Source: Marinifilum flexuosum
Lineage (GTDB): Bacteria; Bacteroidota; Bacteroidia; Bacteroidales; Marinifilaceae
Direction: 5' to 3'
DNA length: 64,000 nt
Assembly: GCF_003610555.1 (NCBI RefSeq)
Contig: NZ_RAPQ01000008.1
Coordinates: forward strand, 1,666,490-1,730,489
Numbering within the stretch: position 1 is the first letter of the stretch; every line of letters starts with the position of its first letter. The translations under genes and the position numbers were made by a program. The notes under the pieces were generated by a model. It was not told the origin of the DNA and did not search any database. It saw only the letters and a program-made list of their open reading frames with translations. Of this stretch, positions 54,222 through 62,077 are shown piece by piece.

Positions 54222-55937
54222 ATGAACGAAACTATAAAAACAAGAAGAAGCACAGGTCTTTTTTCAAGATCAGCTAAGAGCTTAAGTTTAGCGATGATGC
54301 CATTCTGTTTATTGGCAGGAGAAAACCAGGCTCAGGCTACTGAACCTGTAAGTAAAACCGGTGATTCGGCAGGGAAGCATATTGCCTCGCAGCAGGAAAA
54401 ACCAAATATCATCTTTTTTATCGCGGATGATATGGAACGTTTTCAATTTAATTGTCTGCCAGAGGGGAAGGGGAAAAACTTAACCCCCAATATCGATCGT
54501 TTGGCGAAGGAGGGAACTGTGATGTTCGGACAGCATGTGAGTTCAGCTGTTTGTACGCCAAGTCGTTTTTCTTGTTTGACTGGTCAGTATGCAAGTCGCG
54601 CTCAAAACGAAGGGTTTTTGAAGGATACCAAGAGAATGGATGGAGAAACTGTTGTGCAATGGAATTCTTTTATGACCCCAAAATCGAATTCAATTGCCAA
54701 GCTTTTAAAGAAGCAGGGATATACCACAGGGTTTTTCGGAAAAGATCATGTAATTGAGGCAGAAGGTTGGAGAAAACTTCCTTTGGATACGGATCCTACT
54801 TCGCCGGATGCTGTGAAAGTACTGAAACGAAATGCCAAGCTGATTGCCGATGCCATGAAAAAGTGTGGCTTTGATTATGCCGGGGCAAATTATTACGATA
54901 ACCCAAGCTATTTGGGACCTGAAAAGTTGAGATATCACAATCTGGATTGGATTACAGAGAAGAGTTTGAACTTTATGGATAAAGCAGAAGATCAGCCTTT
55001 CTTCCTTTACTATGCTACAACTGTTCCTCACGGACCAACAAATGCAGAACAGGCCTGGGATGCGGATCGCAGAATCACCTCAGAAGGAATTTTGGATAAA
55101 GCACCTAATGTGCAGCCAGCCAAAGAGACAATTGGTCAGCGTTTAATTGATGCAGGATTGGCAACACCGGGAAATATTCCTGAAAACAAAGCCAATGTAT
55201 TGTGGATTGACGATGCTCTTGGTGCTTTAATGCAAAGACTAGAAGATGAAGGAAAGTTAGACAATACCATCATTTTCTTCTTTAGCGATCACGGTCAGTA
55301 TGCTAAAGGATCGGTTTACGAAGGCGGTGTAAGTAGCCCGTCAATTGTATGGAAAAAGGGAGGATTCAAGTGTGGCAATAGAAATGAGGCCTTGGTTTCA
55401 AACATCGACTTTGCACCAACCATCTACGATATGGCCGGTGGAAAAGTTGAAAAAGTGAAAGCCTTTGATGGAAAAAGTTTCTTGCCAATTCTGGATGGAA
55501 AGAAGGAAAAGATTCACGAGTCGCTTTATTTCGAAATGGGATTCTCTCGCGGGGTGTTAATGGACAATCACAAATACATTGCTTTGCGTTACCCTGAGTA
55601 TGCCATGAACTGGAGCATGAAAGAGCGTCAGCAGAAGTTGGATGACTGGAACAATTTCCGTATCGCAAACAAATTGAAATACCATTTCGATGATGCAAGT
55701 CTTCCTTTTTCACACTTGATGTTGATACCAGGAGGTGGTGATGCTGAATACCCTTCAACAAAACGCTATAAGCACTATTACGATGCCGATCAGCTTTACG
55801 ATTTAAATAAAGACCCTAAGGAACAAGATAACCTGTATGAAAACGAGGCTTACAGCGCCAAGTTAAAGGGATTGAAGAAAGAGTTGAAAAAGTATTTGAA
55901 CGACTTGCCGGGAATTTTCGGTGAATTTAAGAAGTAG
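54222..55937 (+). CDS. sulfatase 10 (S1 family)
   Basis: I use ATG 54222; a TTG eight codons upstream is less likely. The 571-residue protein has a long signal region ([17 protein letters not shown]..., cut near AQA) and a type I sulfatase domain: [13 protein letters not shown]111 in CTPSR (formylglycine), FFGKDHV in place of GKWH, and [17 protein letters not shown]. The motif changes and longer N-terminal half place it in a subgroup of its own among the ten. The C-terminal [14 protein letters not shown] is an unusual glycine-rich loop. It heads the last unit of the window, followed by the GH94 gene. Confidence 0.92.
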   Translation: MNETIKTRRSTGLFSRSAKSLSLAMMPFCLLAGENQAQATEPVSKTGDSAGKHIASQQEKPNIIFFIADDMERFQFNCLPEGKGKNLTPNIDRLAKEGTVMFGQHVSSAVCTPSRFSCLTGQYASRAQNEGFLKDTKRMDGETVVQWNSFMTPKSNSIAKLLKKQGYTTGFFGKDHVIEAEGWRKLPLDTDPTSPDAVKVLKRNAKLIADAMKKCGFDYAGANYYDNPSYLGPEKLRYHNLDWITEKSLNFMDKAEDQPFFLYYATTVPHGPTNAEQAWDADRRITSEGILDKAPNVQPAKETIGQRLIDAGLATPGNIPENKANVLWIDDALGALMQRLEDEGKLDNTIIFFFSDHGQYAKGSVYEGGVSSPSIVWKKGGFKCGNRNEALVSNIDFAPTIYDMAGGKVEKVKAFDGKSFLPILDGKKEKIHESLYFEMGFSRGVLMDNHKYIALRYPEYAMNWSMKERQQKLDDWNNFRIANKLKYHFDDASLPFSHLMLIPGGGDAEYPSTKRYKHYYDADQLYDLNKDPKEQDNLYENEAYSAKLKGLKKELKKYLNDLPGIFGEFKK

Positions 55938-55953
55938 AAATTAGTTGGTTAGA

Positions 55954-55988
55954 AAAGAGTAGAACTTATTCGTTAAGGTCTACTCTTT
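55954..55988 (+). terminator. hairpin between sulfatase 10 and GH94 genes
   Basis: AAAGAGTAGA (55954-55963) and TCTACTCTTT (55979-55988) form a perfect 10-bp stem with a 15-nt loop. The T-run is within the stem and the bases after it are GTCCCG, so it may act as a weak terminator or processing site. Confidence 0.5.
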
Positions 55989-56035
55989 GTCCCGAAAATG
56001 ATCAATCGGCAACAGAAACATTAATGACTAAGAAA

Positions 56036-58474
56036 ATGAAGTACGGATTTTTTGATGATGAAAGAAGAGAGTATGTAATTACTCAGCCCAATACCCCATT
56101 TCCATGGATCAATTATTTAGGTAACGAGGATTTTTTCTCGTTGGTTTCTAATACCGCAGGAGGTTACAGTTTTTATAAGGATGCCAAGTTTCGTCGCTTG
56201 AACAGGTACCGTTACAATAACGTGCCAATGGATAACGGTGGGCGTTATTTCTATATCAAGGACAACGACACAATTTGGTCGCCAGGATGGAAACCTGTAA
56301 AGACAGAATTGGACAAGTATGAGTGTCGCCATGGTTTGAGCTATACCAAGATTACAGGTGAAAAAAATGGACTGGAGTCAGAAGTTACTCTTTTCATTCC
56401 ACTTGGGAATTGGTGCGAGATTCAGAAAATGAAATTGACCAACAAGAGTGAAGAAGTTAAAAAGTTTAAGCTTTTCTCTTACAATGAATGGTGTTTGTGG
56501 AATGCCGAGGATGATCAAAACAATCTTCAGCGTAACCTTTCTACCGGAGAAGTAGAGATTGATGGCTCAACATTGTACCACAAAACAGAATACAAGGAAC
56601 GTAGAAATCACTTTGCGTTTTATCATGTAAATGCCGATATCGATGGTTATGATACTGACCGTGAATCATTCATGGGGTTGTATAATGAAGCTTCAGGGCC
56701 ACAGGCTGTTTTAGATGGAGCTCCTCGCAATTCTGAAGCCCACGGATGGTCTCCAATTGCATCTCACTATTTCGAGATTGAGTTGCAGCCAGGCGAAAGT
56801 AAAGATTTGATTTTTGTTTTGGGATACGTTGAGAATGCTGAAGACGACAAGTGGGAGAGCAAAGGCGTTATCAATAAGACAAAAGCAAAGGCACAGATTG
56901 CCAAATTTGATACTGGTGAAAAAGTAGATGCTGCCTTGGCAGAACTAGCAGCTTACTGGGAGAACTTATTGAGTATTATTACTCTTGATCACGAGGATGA
57001 TAAGTTGAACCGAATGGTAAACATCTGGAACCAATACCAGTGTATGGTTACCTTTAACATGTCTCGTTCAGCATCTTTCTTCGAGGTAGGTATCGGACGT
57101 GGTATGGGATTCCGTGATTCCAACCAGGATTTAATCGGATTTGTACACCAGGTTCCTGAACGTGCCCGTGAGAGAATCATCGATATTGCTTCTACTCAGT
57201 TTCCTGATGGAGGATGTTACCACCAGTATCAGCCACTTACCAAAAGAGGTAACGATGCTATCGGTGGAGGATTTAACGATGATCCAATGTGGTTGATTTT
57301 AGGAACTGTTAGCTATATCAAAGAAAGTGGTGATTTTTCTATCCTTGATGAAATGGTACCATTTGATAATGATGAAAGCTTAGCTCAGCCTTTGTTTAAT
57401 CACCTAACGGTTTCTTTCGATCATGTTATTAACAATTTAGGACCAAATGGCTTGCCATTGATCGGACGAGCTGACTGGAACGACTGTTTGAACTTAAACT
57501 GTTTCTCAACCAATCCGAATGAGTCTTTCCAAACAACTGAGAACAACACTGAAGGTTCTAAAGCTGAATCATTGATGATTGCAGGTTTGTTTGTTGTTTA
57601 TGGAAACGACTATATCGATCTATGTAAGCAACTGGGCAAAACAGAAGAAGCTGAGCGTGCACAGAAAGCTGTGGATGCAATGAAAGAAGCTGTTAAAGCC
57701 AAAGGTTGGGATGGAGAATGGTTCCTTCGTGCTTACGATTTCCATGGAAACAAAGTGGGATCTGACGAAAATGAAGAAGGAAAGATCTTTATTGAATCTC
57801 AGGGATGGTGCTCCATGGCTGAAATCGGAATCGAAGAAGGCATGGTAGAGAAATCATTGAACAGTGTAAAGGAGAGATTGAATACACCTTACGGTATCGT
57901 ATTGAATAATCCTGCTTTCAGCAAGTATATGATTGAATATGGCGAAATCTCAACTTATCCTGCCGGATACAAGGAGAATGCCGGAATTTTCTGTCACAAC
58001 AACCCATGGATTATTATCGGGGAAACCAAGATTGGTCGCGGTAAGGAAGCCTGGAATTACTTTAAGCAAATCTGTCCTTCTTACTTAGAGGAGGTTCAGG
58101 AACTTCATAAGGTAGAGCCTTATGTGTATTGCCAGATGATTGCAGGTAAGGATGCCTACAAACCAGGTGAAGGTAAAAACAGCTGGTTGTCAGGTACAGC
58201 AGCATGGAATTTCTATGCAGTTGTTCAGTATATCCTGGGAATACAGCCAGACTATAATGGAATTAAAATAGATCCTTGTATCCCTGAAGAATGGAAAAAC
58301 TATACCGTGAACCGTAAGTTTCGTGATGCAAACTACCAGATTGAGATTGTGAATCCTGAGGGTGTTTCTAAAGGAGTTAAAGAGATTTGGTTGAATGATG
58401 AGAAATTGGATACCAATGTAATTCCTGTAATGGATAAAGGAACCTGTAATAAGGTGAAAGTTGTTATGGGATAA
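56036..58474 (+). CDS. GH94 disaccharide phosphorylase (cellobiose phosphorylase-like)
   Basis: The 812-residue enzyme (start at MKYGFFDD; an ATG four codons upstream is also possible) has no signal peptide and is cytosolic. It covers the full GH94 architecture: N-terminal beta-sandwich, linker helices, (alpha/alpha)6 barrel and C-terminal jelly roll. The general acid is D480 in [11 protein letters not shown]. The N-terminal [19 protein letters not shown] and the [10 protein letters not shown] segment resemble characterised cellobiose phosphorylases, which convert cellobiose and phosphate into alpha-glucose-1-phosphate and glucose. Phosphorolysis saves ATP. It sits just upstream of the sugar symporter, its likely supplier. 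Confidence 0.9.
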   Translation: MKYGFFDDERREYVITQPNTPFPWINYLGNEDFFSLVSNTAGGYSFYKDAKFRRLNRYRYNNVPMDNGGRYFYIKDNDTIWSPGWKPVKTELDKYECRHGLSYTKITGEKNGLESEVTLFIPLGNWCEIQKMKLTNKSEEVKKFKLFSYNEWCLWNAEDDQNNLQRNLSTGEVEIDGSTLYHKTEYKERRNHFAFYHVNADIDGYDTDRESFMGLYNEASGPQAVLDGAPRNSEAHGWSPIASHYFEIELQPGESKDLIFVLGYVENAEDDKWESKGVINKTKAKAQIAKFDTGEKVDAALAELAAYWENLLSIITLDHEDDKLNRMVNIWNQYQCMVTFNMSRSASFFEVGIGRGMGFRDSNQDLIGFVHQVPERARERIIDIASTQFPDGGCYHQYQPLTKRGNDAIGGGFNDDPMWLILGTVSYIKESGDFSILDEMVPFDNDESLAQPLFNHLTVSFDHVINNLGPNGLPLIGRADWNDCLNLNCFSTNPNESFQTTENNTEGSKAESLMIAGLFVVYGNDYIDLCKQLGKTEEAERAQKAVDAMKEAVKAKGWDGEWFLRAYDFHGNKVGSDENEEGKIFIESQGWCSMAEIGIEEGMVEKSLNSVKERLNTPYGIVLNNPAFSKYMIEYGEISTYPAGYKENAGIFCHNNPWIIIGETKIGRGKEAWNYFKQICPSYLEEVQELHKVEPYVYCQMIAGKDAYKPGEGKNSWLSGTAAWNFYAVVQYILGIQPDYNGIKIDPCIPEEWKNYTVNRKFRDANYQIEIVNPEGVSKGVKEIWLNDEKLDTNVIPVMDKGTCNKVKVVMG

Positions 58475-58520
58475 AAGCAAGAACAAAATCAATGCTTAGT
58501 AATAATTAACTATACAGTGG

Positions 58521-58568
58521 ATAGCCCGGCTTGGGACAGACAATTTGTCTGCCTCAGGTTCGGGCTAT
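58521..58568. other. nested hairpin in the leader of the symporter gene
   Basis: Outer arms ATAGCCCG/CGGGCTAT (58521-58528, 58561-58568) enclose an inner stem CAGACAA/TTGTCTG (58537-58543, 58545-58551). No T-run follows. It lies 44 bp before ATG 58612 and could regulate or separate expression of the symporter from the phosphorylase. Confidence 0.5.
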
Positions 58569-58611
58569 TGAAATACAATATAGACAAGACTTTTTAACCA
58601 AACGAAATTCT

Positions 58612-60240
58612 ATGAATAACGAAAAAATACATATCAAAGAAAAGATTGGATACGGTTTAGGGGATACGGCCTCGAACCTGTTCTTTCAATCCTTCATGCT
58701 GTTTCTTCTGTATTTTTATACAGATGTATTCGGTATTCCTGCTGCAGCTGCCGGAACCATGTTTCTGGTGACCAGAATTTGGGATTCAGTAAACGACCCT
58801 TTAATGGGGATTTTATCGGACAGAACCAATACCAAGTGGGGAAAGTTTCGACCATATATTCTGTGGTTGGCCATTCCATTTGGAATTATCGGAGTGTTAA
58901 CATTTACTACTCCCGATTGGTCTGTAGCCAGTAAAATTGTATATGCATACATTACCTATACACTTATGATGATGGTGTATACGGCTATCAATATTCCTTA
59001 CTCTGCCTTGATGGGGGTGGTTTCTTCCAATCCTATTCAGCGTACGAGCTTTTCTCAGTATCGATTTATTTTTGCTTTTGCCGGGGCTTTTATTGTGCAG
59101 GGGATTACTCTTCCTTTGGTTCAACAATTTGGAGGAAACGATGATTCTGTTGTGATAGCAGAGCAGATTCAGAATGAAATTGTGATCACTGAAAAAGGAA
59201 CGGGAACATCTAAAATTGAATTGGAAGCTATTGTCCCGGGTGAAGAGCCAGTTGAAGGTAAAATATCAGTTTGTGTGCTTACTCCTGAAATGTTTGCCGA
59301 AGCAGATACTGCAGGTGGATTGCTTGCCTTGCAAAAGGGGTTTGAAAAGAGAACGGTACCTGTTGCCGATTATATTGAAGGTGTTGATTTAAGCAAGGTT
59401 CAACTAAAAGTAAGTGTGGTGAATGAACGCAAAGGTTTTATGTGGGCCATGATTGTTTTGGCCACTCTGGCTGTTATCATGTTCCTGATCACTTTTGTTA
59501 CTACCAAGGAGAGAGTTCAACCTGCAAAAGAGCAAAAAACATCACTTAAAGATGACATCAAAGATTTGGCAGCCAACAAGCCTTGGTGGATTTTGTTTGT
59601 GCTGGGAATCTTCACCTTATCCTATGTTTCCGTTCGAAATGGTGCCATCATGTATTACTTTAAATACTATGTGGGGAATGATGCCCTGGCCTCAGGCTTT
59701 ATGATTGCAGGTACCATTGCAACCATTGCATCTATCACCTTAACAGAGTGGTTGTCGAAAACTTTCGGAAAAAAGAGAGCCTACATCTATAGCATGATAC
59801 TTACCAGTGTCTTAACCGTAGCCTTCTATTTTGTTGGCAAGGACGATATTGTAGCAATGTTTGTATTACAGGTATTGATCAGTTTCGTATTTGGGCCAAC
59901 GGCACCTTTGGTGTTTGCCATGTATACCGATGCGGCAGACTATTCAGAGTGGAAAACTGGGCGAAGAGCTACAGGACTGGTAATGTCGGCATCGACCATG
60001 GCACAAAAGTTTGGATGGACCATTGGTGGTGCATTGGCAGGATGGTTATTGGCTGCATTTGGTTTCAAGGCCAATGTTGAGCAGGCAGAAGGTGCTTTAA
60101 CTGGAATTCAGCTAATGATGAGTTTGATACCTGCTGCAGGAAGTGTGTTGGCAGCCATCTTTATGCTGTTTTACAAGCTCGATGAGAAATTTTTAGGCGA
60201 GGTAGAAGAGGAGTTGAAATTAAGAAGAGTAAAGGCCTAA
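58612..60240 (+). CDS. GPH-family (MFS) sugar:cation symporter with an extended central loop
   Basis: I start at ATG 58612; the longer frame runs through the leader hairpin. The 542-residue protein has about 12 membrane helices and the GPH signatures IGYGLGDTASNLFF at the N-terminus, DPLMGILSDRT, and, after the middle, the DAADYSEWKTGRRATG motif. It imports a glycoside with a cation across the inner membrane. It is longer than the usual 450-500 residues because residues about 185-285 form a soluble loop between helices 6 and 7 (VVIAEQIQNEIVITEKG through LKVSVVNERKG). Placed between a GH94 and a deacetylase/GH94 pair, it most likely brings disaccharides in for phosphorolysis. Confidence 0.92.
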   Translation: MNNEKIHIKEKIGYGLGDTASNLFFQSFMLFLLYFYTDVFGIPAAAAGTMFLVTRIWDSVNDPLMGILSDRTNTKWGKFRPYILWLAIPFGIIGVLTFTTPDWSVASKIVYAYITYTLMMMVYTAINIPYSALMGVVSSNPIQRTSFSQYRFIFAFAGAFIVQGITLPLVQQFGGNDDSVVIAEQIQNEIVITEKGTGTSKIELEAIVPGEEPVEGKISVCVLTPEMFAEADTAGGLLALQKGFEKRTVPVADYIEGVDLSKVQLKVSVVNERKGFMWAMIVLATLAVIMFLITFVTTKERVQPAKEQKTSLKDDIKDLAANKPWWILFVLGIFTLSYVSVRNGAIMYYFKYYVGNDALASGFMIAGTIATIASITLTEWLSKTFGKKRAYIYSMILTSVLTVAFYFVGKDDIVAMFVLQVLISFVFGPTAPLVFAMYTDAADYSEWKTGRRATGLVMSASTMAQKFGWTIGGALAGWLLAAFGFKANVEQAEGALTGIQLMMSLIPAAGSVLAAIFMLFYKLDEKFLGEVEEELKLRRVKA

Positions 60241-60260
60241 GTTTTAATTGTAAATTGAAT

Positions 60261-60336
60261 AGGGGCTGCAAGGCGTAGAGGTTTTGTTATTTGGTAGAGC
60301 ACAGTCGGTATTGACGTACTCGATTTAGCAGCCCCT
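60261..60336. other. 9-bp inverted repeat with a 58-nt loop between symporter and deacetylase genes
   Basis: AGGGGCTGC (60261-60269) and GCAGCCCCT (60328-60336) are perfect inverted copies in an otherwise AT-rich gap, with TCATTCACTT after the second arm. It may be a terminator with a long loop or a structured leader of the following gene. Confidence 0.45.
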
Positions 60337-60376
60337 CATTCACTTGAATTAGTTCGAACTTGAAAAGTTGAATTGC

Positions 60377-62065
60377 ATGAGTAAGAGATTAATTATTTCG
60401 ATTGGAATTTTCCTGCTGGCAGCTTTGTCTGTCATGAGCCAGACAATTGAACCTTTACAATCTGTTAAGACAAAGCAGAAATTGGTCGCTTTCACATTTG
60501 ATGATGGGCCGAATCCACAGACTACTGCTGAAATCATGAATTTGTTTGAGAAAGCAGATGGAAAAGCCACCTTCTTCGCTATTGGGAAAAGCTTATCGAA
60601 GCATACAGCCTTAGCCAAAGAAGTATTACAAAGAGGGCATGAAATAGGCAACCACAGCATGACTCATAAGCGTCCGTCAGGAACTACTACGGCCGATGAA
60701 TCGATACAGGAGATTAAAGGGTTTCAGGATATGATACAAAAAGAATTGGGATACTCGCCGAGCTTGTATCGTGCTCCTTTTTTAAAGTATGATATGCTGA
60801 ATAGTGGTAGTTTGGAATCTCTTGGTTTGAAAGCTGTGAATGCTTCCGTTTATGCCAGGGATGCAAAGAAAGATGTACCTGTTGAAGGAATCGTAAAACG
60901 AATCATGGATGATGTTCATTCCGGAGCGATCATTCTTTGTCATGAGAGACAACATACTATCAAAGCATTGAAGCAGATACTTCCTCAGTTAAAGTCGGAA
61001 GGATATCAGTTTGTAACGGTATCGCAATTACTGTCTTTGGCCAAAGGTAATGTTGTTGCAGCCAATCATCCCTTGGTTAAAATTAAAGGAAGTAAATACC
61101 ATTACATGAAGAATGGAGTGATGGTGTTTCCTCGTCATTCAGCCAACCTATTGGCGATGGCGAAATCCAAAAGCAAGTTTAGTCCTGTAAAAGCGCAAAC
61201 AACAACAGGTGTTATTGTGTCATTTAAAACAGCCAGTCCAAAGGTAAAAGTCAACTTTAAAGTATTGGAAGGAGACAATAGGGGGCTTGTGTTTGGAATT
61301 TTTGAAAATAAAGAATTTAGAGAGGCCAAGAGTTTTGGTAAAAAAGAGGGACCCTTATTATCCTTTGATATAGAATCAGCGCATAAAGGTGAAGAGGTCA
61401 CATATGAAATCAGTCTTCCGAACTGGGCCAATGTAGGTCTGGTGAATATTGAATTGGAAGAAGGATACGACTTGAAAGAAATTAAATCGGAAGAGAAGCC
61501 CGTTTATGTGGCTTACGGGAATTCCATTACTCATGGTACCGGACAGCAGGCAAGCCATCAAACCTATCCTTTTTTATTGTCCCGGGAAATGAACTGGGAC
61601 TTGTATAACCTGGCAGTAGGAGGTGGGAAAACTTCTGTGCCTATGGCGGAAATGATCAGGGATGACTTTTCCAAGATCGATTACATGACCATCCTGATAG
61701 GATACAATGACTATAATGGAGAGGGAATATCAGCGAAAGAATACAGCAAAAGATTGGAGAATTTCCTGACAACCATACGTGAAAAGCACAGCCTTACCAA
61801 GCTGTTCTGTATTACACCAACCCATACAAAAACGCTGCGCAGTAAAAAGAGTGGGGAGAGTATTGCAGATTTTAGAAAGAGTATGACTCAGGTAGTGGAA
61901 AAATTTCAACAGGAGGGAGATGGGAACATTTTTCTTATCAGGGGAGAAGAGATTTCGAAACTTGCAGACCTGAAAGATGCCGTTCACTTTAATGTGGAAG
62001 GTGCCAAAAGCTTTGGCGATAAACTATCAATAGAATTAAAGAAGAAACTAGCTACTAATAACTAG
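60377..62065 (+). CDS. NodB polysaccharide deacetylase fused to an SGNH-type esterase
   Basis: The 562-residue protein (ATG 60377) has a signal peptide (cut near VMSQ). The first domain (about 35-225) is CE4/NodB: TFDDG with D42-D43, metal ligands H93 and H97 in HSMTH, the RAPFLKY motif, and a C-terminal ILCHERQ histidine. Residues about 230-370 form a beta-rich linker domain. The last domain (about 373-562) is an SGNH hydrolase with S383 in YGNSITHG, the glycine block VGGGKT, the GYND block, and the D534-x-x-H537 pair. Two deacylation activities in one secreted protein would strip N- or O-acetyl groups from the glycan. It is 12 bp upstream of the second GH94 gene. Confidence 0.9.
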   Translation: MSKRLIISIGIFLLAALSVMSQTIEPLQSVKTKQKLVAFTFDDGPNPQTTAEIMNLFEKADGKATFFAIGKSLSKHTALAKEVLQRGHEIGNHSMTHKRPSGTTTADESIQEIKGFQDMIQKELGYSPSLYRAPFLKYDMLNSGSLESLGLKAVNASVYARDAKKDVPVEGIVKRIMDDVHSGAIILCHERQHTIKALKQILPQLKSEGYQFVTVSQLLSLAKGNVVAANHPLVKIKGSKYHYMKNGVMVFPRHSANLLAMAKSKSKFSPVKAQTTTGVIVSFKTASPKVKVNFKVLEGDNRGLVFGIFENKEFREAKSFGKKEGPLLSFDIESAHKGEEVTYEISLPNWANVGLVNIELEEGYDLKEIKSEEKPVYVAYGNSITHGTGQQASHQTYPFLLSREMNWDLYNLAVGGGKTSVPMAEMIRDDFSKIDYMTILIGYNDYNGEGISAKEYSKRLENFLTTIREKHSLTKLFCITPTHTKTLRSKKSGESIADFRKSMTQVVEKFQQEGDGNIFLIRGEEISKLADLKDAVHFNVEGAKSFGDKLSIELKKKLATNN

Positions 62066-62077
62066 AGATTGAAGAAA

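Noticed and set aside
28368-55937. Known ulvan, carrageenan, fucoidan or heparan locus
   Set aside because: I see none of the lyases, galactanases, fucosidases or unsaturated-uronyl hydrolases that define those loci; only sulfatase subgroup resemblance is shared.
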